The notes below the pieces were generated by a model, which did no database searches, was not told the origin of the DNA, and saw only the letters and a program-made list of their open reading frames with translations. The position numbers and the translations under genes were made by a program. A stretch of 59,767 bases of DNA from positions 1-59,767 of the forward strand of contig MDYQ01000175.1 of the NCBI GenBank assembly GCA_003024175.1, given 5' to 3'. Source of the stretch: Planoprotostelium fungivorum. Lineage: Eukaryota > Evosea > Variosea > Cavosteliida > Cavosteliaceae. Every line of letters starts with the position of its first letter. Positions within the stretch are counted from its first letter, which is position 1. Shown here piece after piece: positions 22,384 through 33,411 of this stretch.

Positions 22384-24553
22384 CTAAAATTTTCGCGGCT
22401 CATCTTTGTCTCGATCATCTGCAGGCCGCAGAAGAATGCCTCGTGTGGACCTCCTTTCTCGTAGAACACGTGACTGAAGGGGCTCTCCTCTTCTATAAAC
22501 AAGTCCTTCCAGCCCAGGTACCATCTCATGATCTCCCGAGCTCTTCCTCTTGTCATGACTTGGGATAGCCAAAAACTGAGAGCTTGCAGCCAACGAGGGA
22601 AGAAATAGTGTTGGAGGAGGCGGTGGACGTCCCAGATGTATTCTTCTCTGACTTTTAGAAGGAAGCGACACCATCTGCGTTGGTGTCAGTATCCGTGGTG
22701 GATGATGATGTGATGATGATAGACGAGCGAGATGTTGATGACACAATGATGATCGTGATGATAATATGATGATCGTGATGACGATCACATTGTGATGTAT
22801 GATGATGATCACCTCATGACAGTCAAGATGGGGCCCAGATCTTGATCCGAAGGTGTCACCTTCAACTTCAACTTGATCAACTTCTGTATCCTGGGTACCA
22901 CACACGCAGCGAGTCGATCCATGAGATAATGCGGCAGTACGTCCCACCAGTTCTCCATCAGTGACAGCACAGACAGATCTTCCGCGTCCCATCTTTCGTC
23001 CCTGATCGGCCTGTGTACCTTGTGAAAGACGATGGCGATCCAATTCTCCACGATGGGATGGTTCTGCTCCACCACAAATAGCCACGGCCGAATGTCATTT
23101 TCCACGTGGTCGCATTCAGATGAATAGGGGTCCCACTCTTGTAACTTGTTCGTCATCTGCTCGCCTACTTCTGGCGTGGAGATCTGAAATTTCGGTGAGA
23201 TTTCGTGTGCGTAACGTACGTACCATTCGGTGGATGGGACAGATGGTGGACCAGTTCATCAGGGTGGACAGAGTTGTGCTGGAGGCTTTCTTTATATCGG
23301 ACCAATCGATCGGACGCAGGTGATCACGCAGACATGTCTTCATGATGTCAGAGAAGATGTCGTTGACTTCTGTGTCGATGTCAGAGAAGAGAGCCCTGAC
23401 AGTGTATCAGCCATGATGTCGATCGCGATCGTGTCGGATGATCGTGATGATGATGATGATCACACCTCCACATGATAGCTTGGTTGAGGAAAGAGTTGGT
23501 ATCTCCCTGCATCCATTCGGTCTTGATGATGAACTCTAAACAAGGAAGGACCCAGTAAGAGAACAATTGGTCCAAGCCAATCTGCGAGAAAGTCTTAGGG
23601 CAGCGATTGCGAAAGAACCTGGGAGGGTCAGAATAAAATGAAATAAATTCCATTTTTCACCGATTGAATTGATAGATGGAGTGGATCCATCTGTGAAAAT
23701 GTTGGCTCGATGTAGATGGATTGAACCAAGTTTCCCGCCACAATTGCTCCAGTGAGCAGTACATCTGGGTGTGTCAGATCGACAAACTTCGAAATTCAAA
23801 ATCACCTGATTGGCGGCAAAACTGTAGCTGCCCAGATCTGACAAAATGTCCCACTGATTCTCCATCATGCGATATCGGTCGATCAGCTGAGCCTGTGCGT
23901 TGGGATCGTTCAGGTCTAACCTCTGTACGAGGTCGAACCAGCTCTCCGCTTCACTCTTCAATTGTCTGATCTGTGCATCATGAACATCTGGATGACGAGA
24001 ACACATGATTAGACGATCGGTACTCACTTGAAACTCGTACGCCTTCCTCTTTCGGTTCTCTTCTTCGATGGCCAATTTTTCTTGCCTCTTTAACTCTTCC
24101 AACTCTTTCTCGACTCTATCTAACTCTTCTTTGGCCGTCTGTCGATCGTCTTCCACCTGATGATACAACATTAGTTGGTGGAAGATGAGGCTTTCGATGT
24201 GTCACCTCTTGTGCTAGTGATTCTGAAGATGCAAAGAACTCGTTGGCTTCGTCTGAGATGTTGTCTTCATCATCGTCACTGGCGAGATTGATTGTCTCTG
24301 TCATCAATCTCTTCTGCCCTTCGTCCATCATGTTGAATCGTTGAGACGATCCCTCTTTCTTCCACTCGGCCCATTTCTGTCGATTTGTATCATGAGTTGA
24401 TGATCCCAGACCGGTGCGACCTTGATGGGGTCTAGCCTTGACGGCTTCACGTATGCCTTTCTTCTCTTTTCCTAATCCTTCGCCTGGATTGTACCCATAT
24501 CGTTGTAATAGTTTTCGAGCGACTCCAGAAGATGTCTTCTCCCATTCGTACAT
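22384..24553 (-). CDS. TFIP11: TFIP11/Ntr1-like G-patch splicing factor
   Basis: Residues about 8-50 are a G-patch (GVARKLLQRYGYNPGEGLG). In this family it activates the DEAH helicase Prp43/DHX15 for intron-lariat spliceosome disassembly. A charged coiled coil follows (KEELDRVEKELEELKRQEK). Then comes the GCFC domain, with DRYRMMENQWDILSDLG, KLQEWDP, ENWWDVLPHYLMDRL and a C-terminal part reading HYFFPRWLQALSFWLSQ and MRWYLGWKDLF. About eight short introns interrupt it; one near 23625 holds the recurrent ATTTTATTTCATTTTATT tract. Predicted length is about 640 residues against about 840 in human. It starts 137 bases from a divergent methyltransferase gene. Confidence 0.88.
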
Positions 24554-24689
24554 GCAAAGAGTGATTGTGCGTGCGATTGATTGAGATGAGATGAGATGAC
24601 ATCAATCAGCAGCAGATTTTTTCAAGAAATCTCTTGAAGGAAAGATCGCTCAGCAGCGTCACATCATCGTACGAAGGGGAAGAGATGTC

Positions 24690-25571
24690 ATGGATATAGA
24701 GGATGATTCTGAATCTCTGTCTGGAAGTACTAATACCAAGATGGTTGCCGAACGTTTTATCACGAAGGTGAGAGAGTTATTGCATCGTGAAGCTTAGGAA
24801 AGAAAAGATATCTGATGATTCCACGGTGTTGGACATCGGTTGCGGTTTTGGCACCGTCACAGAGGCTCTCATGAATAGACAACATAGGGCCAAGGTGTGC
24901 GCGATCGACGTCAGCGAATCGTGCGTTCAAGTGATGAGGGGCAAAAAGGAGAGACACGAATGGTCTAATGTGGAATGTCTCGTGGCCGATGCACAGGTCA
25001 CTCTCACCATCTTGACATTCCCTGTCTGATCCACGCAGGCTCTTCCCTTCCCAGAAGACAGCTTCGACGTTGTGATCTCCAATCTTCTCATACAAAATGT
25101 GACCCATCCGAGAGACGTCGTGACAGAGGCTTATCGTGTGTTGAAGAGAGGAGGTCAATTCATCCTTTCATTTTGGACCCATAGCGGTCTCGCTGAGATC
25201 GGCGCTGATGTGTGTATTGCAATGCACCTCTAAGATGTCAACTCATTCGATCTTAGATGATGGAACGTCTGATCGGAGATAGAGGGTCCATGTACGGACA
25301 TATACATACGATAGAGAAAGCGAGAGAGTTACTATTGGATGGAGGCTTCATTAACATCAGCGACGATCGAGTGGAAGACAGCATGTACCTGACAGATTGG
25401 AACGATGAGATGATGGAATGGAGTCTCATGATCTTCGCTCCATCTGTGAGTCAATGGAAGGATCACCTAGCCATTCGATTCATCACCGACATGAAGAAAA
25501 AGATGCAACACATCAAGAGAGAAAATGTGGCCATCAAGATGGAAGCCATCATTATTACCGCCACAAAGTGA
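24690..25571 (+). CDS. Class I SAM-dependent methyltransferase
   Basis: Motif I is VLDIGCGFGTVTEAL; motif II is CAIDVSE; motif III/IV is LPFPEDSFDVVISNLL, followed by EAYRVLKRGGQFILSFW. This is the layout of small-molecule methyltransferases of the UbiE/Methyltransf_11 type. The substrate cannot be read. Exons join at 24769-24794, 24996-25039 and about 25209-25256. The ATG at 24690 is used because of the peptide that follows. However, the same frame is open and protein-like for some 35 codons upstream (FFKKSLEGKIAQQRH) without an ATG, so a further 5' exon is possible. The stop is directly followed by AATAAA. Confidence 0.85.
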
Positions 25572-25678
25572 ATAAAATGACAAACTCGTGCATCTCATCT
25601 GAATCATCCACATCATCTACGGGAACATACATCATCGTTTATTTTATCATCTCCATCTTCCATCCTTAATGACGAGAG

Positions 25679-26906
25679 TCACTCCGCATGAGACTTTGGC
25701 TGATAGACGAGAAACTGTGTGAGGCCTGTGTAACGACTGAACAAGTGGCCGCCATCACTCGTCGGCTGTGTGAAGGCTGTCTGCTCTACCTTCACGTTAC
25801 AACCGTAGACGAGATTACTCCTCGTGGCGTCTAACAGCCTGGACCTCTTTACAACGTTGTAGATGGAAGGGGCCTCACCTGGTAGCCACACCTTTTCGTC
25901 TGTCTTTTGGATGGACCCAGATACGGCTGATGCCACAGACGGCCGCCCGCTTCTTCTTCGAACACATGGCATGAGATGACTGTCTGAAATAAAATCATTT
26001 AAAGGATTTAAAGAGGATGGATGTCTCACTCATCGGCGGCGGGGATGAGAGGAGAGGCTTCTTCGATGATCTCCGCGACGATGCAGCCGATGACTCTTTT
26101 GTTGTTGATGTAGAGAAATATCTGAGGGAGTGTGAGTTAGACGGTGATGGATGTGATGATGTCACCGTCTGACCCAATTGCCAGTGTGGTAGTGATGGCA
26201 CGTAACCCAATTCAGAGTCGATGAAGCGAACGATGTCTTGAACCTTTCACGTGTCATCGATGGAGGAGACAAGGGGACTCACCTTCTTGCTCTGTGATTT
26301 GATGTGATCGTGGGAGATCATGATGATACGACTTCCATCATCTTCGAAACTGTTTCGTCGTCAGAATCGATCGTGAGGTGAGAGTGACGCACTTCTTTAC
26401 GATGGTCTCATCTTTCCAGCCCGTGAAAGGGATGTATTCTCTCCTCTTACTCAATCTCTGATGATGCATCCGATGTGCTGCCTCCTCTGAACCTCTCCCT
26501 GGAGTGTAAATCATTCCACATCCTTCGCAGATGATCTTATCATCCTTGGGTATCTGTCTCGATGAGAATGACCGACGGCATTGATCATCACCTCTTCAAC
26601 GTTCTCTACAGGTGGTGTAACGTCACAATCGACATTGGTTTCGACTACCGTCTGTTGAGAGGAAGACGGAGACTCTAAAGAGGATGCATCGTAGGATGTA
26701 TTAGGATTCGTGGCGACATCACTGTTATTGTCTGTGTGAACGGTTTTCTGTCTCACTGAACGAGACGATCGTACGTTCGACCCATTCTTATCTCGTCGTC
26801 CATATGTGATGCATTTTCTCTTCAGATCTTGTGATGAACGACTGCCATCTCTGATGAGCGTTCAGGATTCCACTTGAATATCTCACCCCTCCTCTATCTC
26901 CTCCAT
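25679..26906 (-). CDS. ESCO: Cohesin acetyltransferase ESCO/Eco1
   Basis: Establishes sister-chromatid cohesion by acetylating SMC3. The C2H2 zinc finger reads CEGCGMIYTPG then HRMHHQRL, followed by REYIPFTGWKDE. The acetyltransferase C-terminus reads SRLLDATRSNLVYGCNV then EQTAFTQPTSDG and FSRYTGLTQFLVY, as in human ESCO1/2. The N-terminus is low-complexity (SYDASSLESPSSSQQ). I assembled a 20-nt first exon (MEEIEEG, ATG at 26906) through a 36-nt intron, and another intron joining VEE to IPKDDK. Between finger and acetyltransferase several introns of 40-60 nt must be removed. Length of about 330 residues is short for ESCO but close to yeast Eco1 (281). Confidence 0.85.
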
Positions 26907-27162
26907 GATGTGCAACCGAAAGTTTCCCGCTCACGTTGTTTTGGTTGTCCGAATTTAAATTCAAACTCCTGCTGGGATATCACGTGCAGCGATCACCGAC
27001 TACATCTCATCAAAAGAGGTCCGATATCCCTTTCCATCGATCGATACCTCTGATCGTCATGAGATGAAGAAGAAGTGTCTATCACATTAGAAGACGAACG
27101 TGAATCGATGCTTCAATCACTCCACATGAATCAGAGACAGACATATAGTATTCATTGAGACA

Positions 27163-27805
27163 TTAACCGTACAACTTGAGATGGCATGGCTTGCAGAATG
27201 GCTTTCCGTTCTGCTTGCTGTAAGCGGCCCCCGAAAGGTTCTTCTTGCAGAAGTTGCAGCGGAAATGCTCGGGATGGTACCTCCTTCCTTCGAAAGAGAT
27301 GCACTTGCTCGTGAAGATGGGCTTCTCGCACTCCACGCAGAGGAGGTTGCTGGCTTCGTAGTAATGGGGTTCGCAGTATGGTGCACCTGTTGGCGTCAAT
27401 CGGATGGAGATTGTGTCGAAGGGCTCACCATCGTCACCGATGAAGAATTGGCCGTTGGGAAATGGTTGTTTGCATTTCGCACAGGCGAAATGTTCGGGAT
27501 GGAAAGACTTTCCTGCGGCATTGAGGCACTGACCTGTGATGGGATCTCCACAGCCACCGCAGCGAGGTGCAAAGGTCTCAACGTAATCCTTGTAACAGTA
27601 TGCGAAACCATCCTCTCCTATAGAAGATGAGAAGATCGATCGATCGTCGCTCGTTCTCTTTACCCTCCTGTACGGCGCTACCATCAGAGAAGTCTTTGCC
27701 GCAGACATTACAGCCGAGGCAGGTGGGGTGCCAGTTCATGTTGAAGGCACGGATGGATACATCGACGAGGTACTCGTTACAGCCGCTGCATGTTTCGTAG
27801 CTCAT
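27163..27805 (-). CDS. Three-LIM-domain protein (LIM-only)
   Basis: LIM1 begins CSGCNEYLVDVSIRAF with WHPTCLGCNVC. LIM2 is CGGCGDPI...FHPEHFACAKC. LIM3 is CVECEKPI...YHPEHFRCNFC, ending FCKPCHLKLYG. LIM domains bind zinc and act as protein-docking modules at actin structures; the paxillin/leupaxin-like spacing fits a cytoskeletal adaptor. An intron lies at about 27610-27660. A second stretch (GEPFDTISIRLTPT) is best read as a 42-nt, stop-free intron, because removing it restores the usual GAPYCEPHYY after FFIGDDG. Total about 175 residues after splicing. No catalytic domain is attached. Confidence 0.85.
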
Positions 27806-27926
27806 GGTTAGGCGTTAAGAATGAGTGTCGGGTAGATCCATCATCCGTTGTAGAGGAGGGAGATGCAACACGATGTGATGTGATACGATATCACAGACAC
27901 CATCTTCATCACCTTCACGAGACGAT

Positions 27927-28154
27927 ATGCAGAGGAATCTCGCCGTGGGCGCCGGCGTCATCGGTCTGGGTCTGTGTGCCTTCTTCTATCCAATGTTCGC
28001 AGTCAAAACCAACACGCAGATCTCCTCCAAGCAAGAGGAACCCCTCCCAAGGCAAGCTGCCGTTCGTGGACAATACATCAATTCAGGATCTAGAGACATC
28101 GGTCTCGATGTGCCGTTGAAAGACTTCATCCAGAGGGAGAAAGAGAAGAAGTGA
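27927..28154 (+). CDS. Small single-pass membrane protein with RGQYINSGSRDIG motif
   Basis: A 75-residue uninterrupted frame has an N-terminal hydrophobic span (LAVGAGVIGLGLCAFFYPMF). The conserved-looking motif RGQYINSGSRDIGLD follows, then a charged end (DFIQREKEKK). I recall similar short proteins with RGxYxNSGSxDIGPD in plants and fungi, of unknown function; this is from memory. It lies between the LIM gene (divergent) and the helicase gene (convergent). Small size and one span suggest an organelle membrane protein, but that is inference. Confidence 0.65.
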   Translation: MQRNLAVGAGVIGLGLCAFFYPMFAVKTNTQISSKQEEPLPRQAAVRGQYINSGSRDIGLDVPLKDFIQREKEKK

Positions 28155-28249
28155 GAGACTCCATCCTTGATCTCACATGACATGGACAGAGATAAGAAAC
28201 AATGAGATGCAGACACGATCGTATGATGAAAATAAAATGTCCTCTATTC

Positions 28250-29104
28250 TCAATCGCTGTCTTCAAAAACGATCTTTGTTGCCTTGGCAGGTGCACCGTT
28301 GGGCAGCTCCTTGAAGTGGCTTCCGTAGAAGGAGTGTTCCTTCTTCTTGATGTGGGTTCCAAACTTTCTCAGATCCTCGGGGGGCTGAGAAGATGATCAA
28401 CATCATCTTCCATCGTGATGATCGTGTCGATGATGATCATGTGTCGATCGTGATGACAATGGAGAGATCTCATGATGATGATCATGTGACCTACCTCGAA
28501 TCCTGCCTCTCTCAAGACATTGCACAGCTCTCCAGAGTGTGACTTGTCGGCCACGGTGAAGAAAGTGTGAGAGATACCCGTCTTACCACCACGACCGGTA
28601 CGGCCGATTCTGTGGATGTAGTCCTCGATGGTCAGGGGGAAGGAGTAGTTGATGACGTACTCTACGTCGGGGATATCTAGTCCACGGGCGGCAACGTCAG
28701 TTGCGATGAGGAGGGGGACCTTGTTCGATTCAGTCTCACTCTACACGATGTCGAATGGATGTGATGATCATCGATCATGTGATGATCATCGATCATGTGA
28801 TGTGATGATGACATCGTCGATGTGATGAGACGGACCTGTCCTGATTTGAAAGCTTCGAGAGAGCTGATTCTCTCCTTCTGTGTCTTGTCCGAGTGGATGG
28901 CTCCGGCAGTGTATCCTGCCCTCTCCAGGGACTGCTGGAGGAGGGGTGCCTCCTTCTTGTAAAGGACGAAGATGAGGATCCTGTTTCCCTTCTTGTGGTA
29001 CTGTGATAAAATCTTCAACAGCCTTGGTGTCTTCACTTTGTGGCTGTCCTCCATAACCTGCTCGTCGTCATCATCATGATCACCGTGTCCACATCATCAT
29101 CATG

Positions 29105-29136
<32 letters not shown>

Positions 29137-31040
29137 CATGATCATCATGATCATCATGATCATCATGATCATCATGATGTGTGACTGTCTAAATGGTTCA
29201 CCTCTACGATCTGCTTGACTCTCTTGTTGGCTGAGAGATCTTGAGAGCCGATGGTGACCTTGACGGGGTCCTTGAGGTACTCTCCGGCCAATTTCTGGAT
29301 GCTGGTGGGCCACGTGGCGCTGAACATGAGTGTCTGTCTGTGATCTGGAACAGTGCTGACGATTTTTCTGACCTTTCATTTTCTCATCAGATCATGATGT
29401 GATCGTGAGATGATGATCAGTGACGATATAGAGGATGGAACGATGAAACGATGACATGACACGTGCACACACCTCTTTTTCGAAACCCATGTCTAACATA
29501 CGATCTGCTTCGTCCAAAACCAAGAAGGATACCTTGTCCAAGATAACTGCCTCGTCCTGCATGAGGTCCTGAAGTCTTCCGGGCGTGGCAACAATGATAT
29601 CGACGCCCTTCAGCTGACCGATCTGGATGCCCTTGGGAATACCTCCGTACAGCACGACTGACTTGACGTCGCATTTCTTACCGACTTCCTCGGCAACCTC
29701 TTGGATCTGCATTGCTAACTCTCTGCGTTAAAGTTAACGACAAGTCTTTGCGATGATGATCCTGATGATCATGATGATCATGACGATCATTTCATCATCA
29801 TGACGATGATCATGATCATCGTCATGAGGAAGTGCACTTACCTAGTTGGGGACAAAACGAGAACGAGAGGACGTCCGCTACCCTTCTGGGGTAATTTGGC
29901 TCTCTTGTCCATGATGTGAACCAGGGCGGGGATCAAGAAGGCAAGAGTCTTTCCTGAACCAGTCTCTGCCACACCAACGACGTCTCTGCCTGTACAAGGT
30001 CAATTCACTTGCAAAGAGAATAAAACGAAATAAAATGGAAACGGAGACGGTTGGGTAAAAAATAAAACGAAATAAAATACCCGAAAGTGCGACGGGCCAA
30101 GTAGAAGCTTGAATGGGAGAAGGTTTTGTGAATTTGCTGGTGGACTCCTTCACCATCTTCGAATAAGCACCTTGAGGGTCCTCAGAGAATCCAACCTGTT
30201 TCATCATCTCAACACGTGCCATCACGATGATCCACATGTCCACGAGATGATGATGAGAAGAGAATCACACCTCGTTGAAAGCCCTTGTGGGGCGGAAAAA
30301 AGTGGAGAAACCGTCGGAGACGGTCACGGTGTTGTCTGCCCAGTACTTTTGGATCTCCTCTGGTGTGGCCTTGCTGACCGATGGAAGCTCTTTGTAGAAG
30401 CTCTTGCGGTAAGAAGGGAGTTGGTAGCTACCTCCACTGATGGATCCGTTCTTTGTGATGTCGGTGGCCTTGTTCTGGAACTCCGTCACCATCGGAGGTA
30501 TCGTGTCGATGGTTCTCACCTTCTTCTTCTTCTTCTCTTTCTCTTCGTCTGAGGACTGTTCTTCCTCTGACTCCTCCTTCTGCTGATGTTACATGAGTAA
30601 CTGGATGTTGAGATGTTCATGTATGGACATACCTTCTTGGGGGTCTTCTTCTTTACGGGTTGCTCTTTCTCTTCGTCAGAGGATTCTTCCTTCTTTGCCT
30701 GAGACTCGTCAATCTGGGATGTATACGTTCATCATGCGCACCTTCTTAGGGGTCTTCTTGGCTGGCTTCTCATCCTCTGATGACTCTTCCTTCTTTGACT
30801 ACGCTCTGTCAATCATTTCGTTCTACATTCACATCAATCGTCTCACCTTCTTAGGTGTCTTCTTGGTGGGCTTCTCCTCGTCAGATGACTCCTCCTTCTT
30901 CTGTTTCTTCGTCACCTTCTTCTTCTTCGTTTGTTGCTCTTCCTCCTCGCTGTCATCCAGCACCTGATGTCTTCAGCTTCATCGTCTGAATTGACACTCA
31001 CTCTCTTCTTTGGCTTCTCCTCGACGTTCTTGATCTTCAT
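28250..31040 (-). CDS. DEAD-box RNA helicase, Dbp3/DDX5-like
   Basis: ATP-dependent RNA helicase. Motifs seen in order: Q motif [13 protein letters not shown], motif [15 protein letters not shown], motif [40 protein letters not shown] and [10 protein letters not shown]. The N-terminal 150 residues are Lys/Glu/Ser-rich with repeated ESSDEEK and KKTPKK units encoded by serial short exons. This layout fits nucleolar helicases such as yeast Dbp3 (60S ribosome biogenesis), although Dbp2/DDX5 types share the core. Introns carry unusual simple repeats (29085-29178) and the ATTTTATTTCGTTTTATT tract twice (about 30010-30080). The end is KIVFEDSD with the stop at 28250-28252. Confidence 0.92.
29085..29178. 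repeat. ATCATG/ATC simple repeat in a helicase intron
   Basis: Tandem atcatcatgatc units, largely self-complementary (gatcatcatgatc), fill most of an intron. The run could form a hairpin in the transcript. Shorter arrays of the same type occur in other introns, for example at 28410-28480 and 28750-28800. Confidence 0.9.
30541..30960 (-). repeat. Serially repeated short exons of the helicase N-terminus
   Basis: Four to five blocks of about 55-65 bases encode variants of KK(E/S)ESSDEEKP(T/A)KKTPKK. They are separated by introns of about 50-60 bases at the same point in the unit. The blocks look like tandem exon duplications. Confidence 0.7.
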
Positions 31041-31160
31041 GTTGCCTCTCTGCTGCCGACGGTTGTGACAATTTTTGAGAATCTTGAGGAAAAAGGGTCA
31101 AAGCAATGAAACCTCTCTACTACAACGAATGTTGGATGAGATACGCCTCAATTTTGCAAC

Positions 31161-32304
31161 ATGGGAAGGTCACCATCGCCACCGAGAAGACACAGGAGTA
31201 GGTCTCCTAGAGATAGAGAACGATCACCTGGACACGATCGATCTCGTCGTGATGGGTCACCGAAGAGGACATCCAGGACTGAGGGAAGAGGAGATAGAGG
31301 TAAAACAATCGAAGTTTCCCACGTTGATCACTCAGATGACGTAAAAGATGATCGACATAGAAAGAGGAATTCGAGCAGCTCTCCCAGAAGGCAGCAGAGA
31401 GACGGGAGAAAGAAAAAGTTTGCATTCGACAAGGAAGAAGAGGATCTGTCGAAATACCAATACGGTAAACCAGGTCTCGATGATGATAGGTGATTCGAAT
31501 CGTCTTCGTCTGACCATTCGTAAAGGATGAACTGATGATGAGACAGCGATGGAGACAAAAAGAAGAAAAAGAAGAAGAAGGCCAAGCCAAATTTCGAACT
31601 ATCAGGTGATATCATCCATCCAATCACATCCGTCACCCATTCCATCATTCGACACCCATCGACATCTCTCTCCAGCATCTTCCATCTCCCACTCTTCTCC
31701 CTCCATCATCATCACGAATCACATCGTGACACACCACAGGAAAGCTCTCGGAAGAGGCCAGAACGACCGAGACCGGCATCATCATGAAGTTCTCTGAGCC
31801 ATCAGACGCCGCCAAGCCCACAGACGTGTGGCGACTGCACCCTTTCAAAGGAGAAGAAGCTTTAGAGCCTCTCGTGTTGGACAAGAAGTCTTTCTTTCTC
31901 TTCGGCAAGGACAAGGGCATCGTGGACGTCCTGCAAGAACATCCTTCTATATCGAAACAGCACGCGGTCATACAGTTTAGAAGGATAGAGGTGAGTGCAC
32001 CTGTCACACGACATGATGGAGATCGGATCACAATGTGACGATGCAACAGATCGAAGATGAAGACTCCATCAAACCCATTGTGGTCATCAAACCTTACCTC
32101 TTAGACTTGGAATCGACAAACGGCACTTATCTGAACAAAGACAAGATTCCCACAGCCAGATATGTTGAACTGAAGCACAAGGATGTCGTCAAATTTGGAT
32201 TCAGCTCGAGAGATTTCGTCGTCATAAAAGAGAGACCGTCTTACCTTCCTTCTACATCATCATCATCTCGTCAACCGTGTTTGCATCACGAGCGGCATGT
32301 CTAA
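31161..32304 (+). CDS. SNIP1: SNIP1/Pml1-like FHA-domain splicing protein
   Basis: The N-terminus is Arg/Ser-rich (MGRSPSPPRRHRSRSPRDRE). After a Lys-rich link and the conserved NFELSGKLSEEA comes the FHA domain: KPTDVWRLHPFKGEE, LLFGKDKG-like FFLFGKDKGIVDV, EHPSISKQHAVIQFR and LLDLESTNGTYLN. FHA domains bind phosphothreonine, and in yeast Pml1 and human SNIP1 this protein belongs to the RES/activated spliceosome. Introns lie at about 31491-31543, 31606-31740 and 31990-32039. It is head to head with the helicase gene (120 bases between start codons). The C-terminus after SRDFVVIKERPS is short and lacks the acidic tail of the human protein. Confidence 0.88.
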
Positions 32305-32357
32305 AGCGTCGCGTTGACACTCGATGAGATACGACCGCTACAAATGATGTCGTTTAT

Positions 32358-32931
32358 TTAGAGGCAGAGGTCCCTCTCAACTTCTAAAGCGGAGGGGGAG
32401 GGTGCAAGAACTTTATGCGGATGAGTCGTGCGTCTGCGTTTGTGATCGGTGGCTGGCTGGGAGCCTCCTCGATCATCATCATCATCGTCTCTGGTCCGTC
32501 TGATTTTCGTCTCTGCGATGACTGGTTGAGGGACTGCTGGGTCATCATCTTCCCTCTTCGACACGATCGTCTTATCTTCATGCTGGATGATGTTGGTCGT
32601 CGACTCGAACCAGGAAGAATCGAGGTCTTGTGTTCTCAGAGGAAGTCCTACCTCTATTTTCGTCAGCTCGATTCTCGCTGCGTCAGCTCTCACCATTAGA
32701 ATTTTCGTGGTGCTCGATTGTGATCGAGAGAGAGTCTCCTCCCTCGATCATGATGCTTGCTGTTGTTTGTTAACAGAATTGAAATTCTTGCAGCCCAAAA
32801 TGTTGACGACTCCGTAATGTCGACGACTGATCGACTCACTCGTAGCCTACTCTCACCGTGATGGACATGGAGAAACTCCCTCTGCAGAGACGAGTATAGA
32901 GTCCTCTGTTCTTCCAACGATTGGAGGACAT
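32358..32931 (-). CDS. Hypothetical protein with acidic/basic C-terminus
   Basis: Not recognised. A plausible three-exon model starts at 32931 (MSSNRWKNRGLYTRL) or, equally possible, at 32868 (MSITVRVGYE). It passes GGDSLSITIEHHENSN and EVGLPLRTQDLDSSWFEST and ends LEVERDLCL. The C-terminal third has a run of Asp followed by basic clusters (KRRRTTHPHK) that could be a nuclear signal. The frame joins were chosen to avoid stops and are uncertain. It is convergent with SNIP1, 54 bases apart. Confidence 0.45.
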
Positions 32932-33341
32932 GTCATTTGTAGTGTGACAGCAATGTATACTTCACCCTCGCATAGACGATAATTTTGAAATCTCTTGTAC
33001 CTTGACAGAGGAGAAATCATTCAAAGAGTGGGAAATAAATCGGGGCGTTGAATGGTTCGAAATAATAACGAACTTATTTGTTTTCGTAGATCCTTCTTTG
33101 AGGCTTCTCACCTATGTCAAAGAGGCAGCGCTAACGCTGTGGAGAGGAGTATCCTATCGAGAAGGGTGGAACTGTCTTCCACTTGCATCGTGATCGTCCG
33201 TGGAGCTGTTGAGTGGTTCTTTATCGAAGCCTCCCCAGACGTGCTTCACTTGTGAACACCTGCAAAACGGTTGGCGCTTTTGGGTCACAAAGGTTTTGGG
33301 TCAAATGATCCAAATGTTACCTAAATGTCAATTTCATTGGA
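32932..33341. other. Intergenic stretch without recognised content
   Basis: Only short chance-like open frames are present. It presumably holds the promoter of the rightward gene at 33412 and that of the leftward gene at 32358-32931. Confidence 0.5.
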
Positions 33342-33411
33342 ATGAAACCGCGTCCAAGGAGCTGGCTCGCCGCCCGGCCGTCCGGTGAACAACGAAAAAT
33401 CAACGTCGGGA

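Noticed and set aside
29085-29178. Possible CRISPR-like array
   Set aside because: The units are uninterrupted simple repeats without unique spacers, inside a eukaryotic intron.
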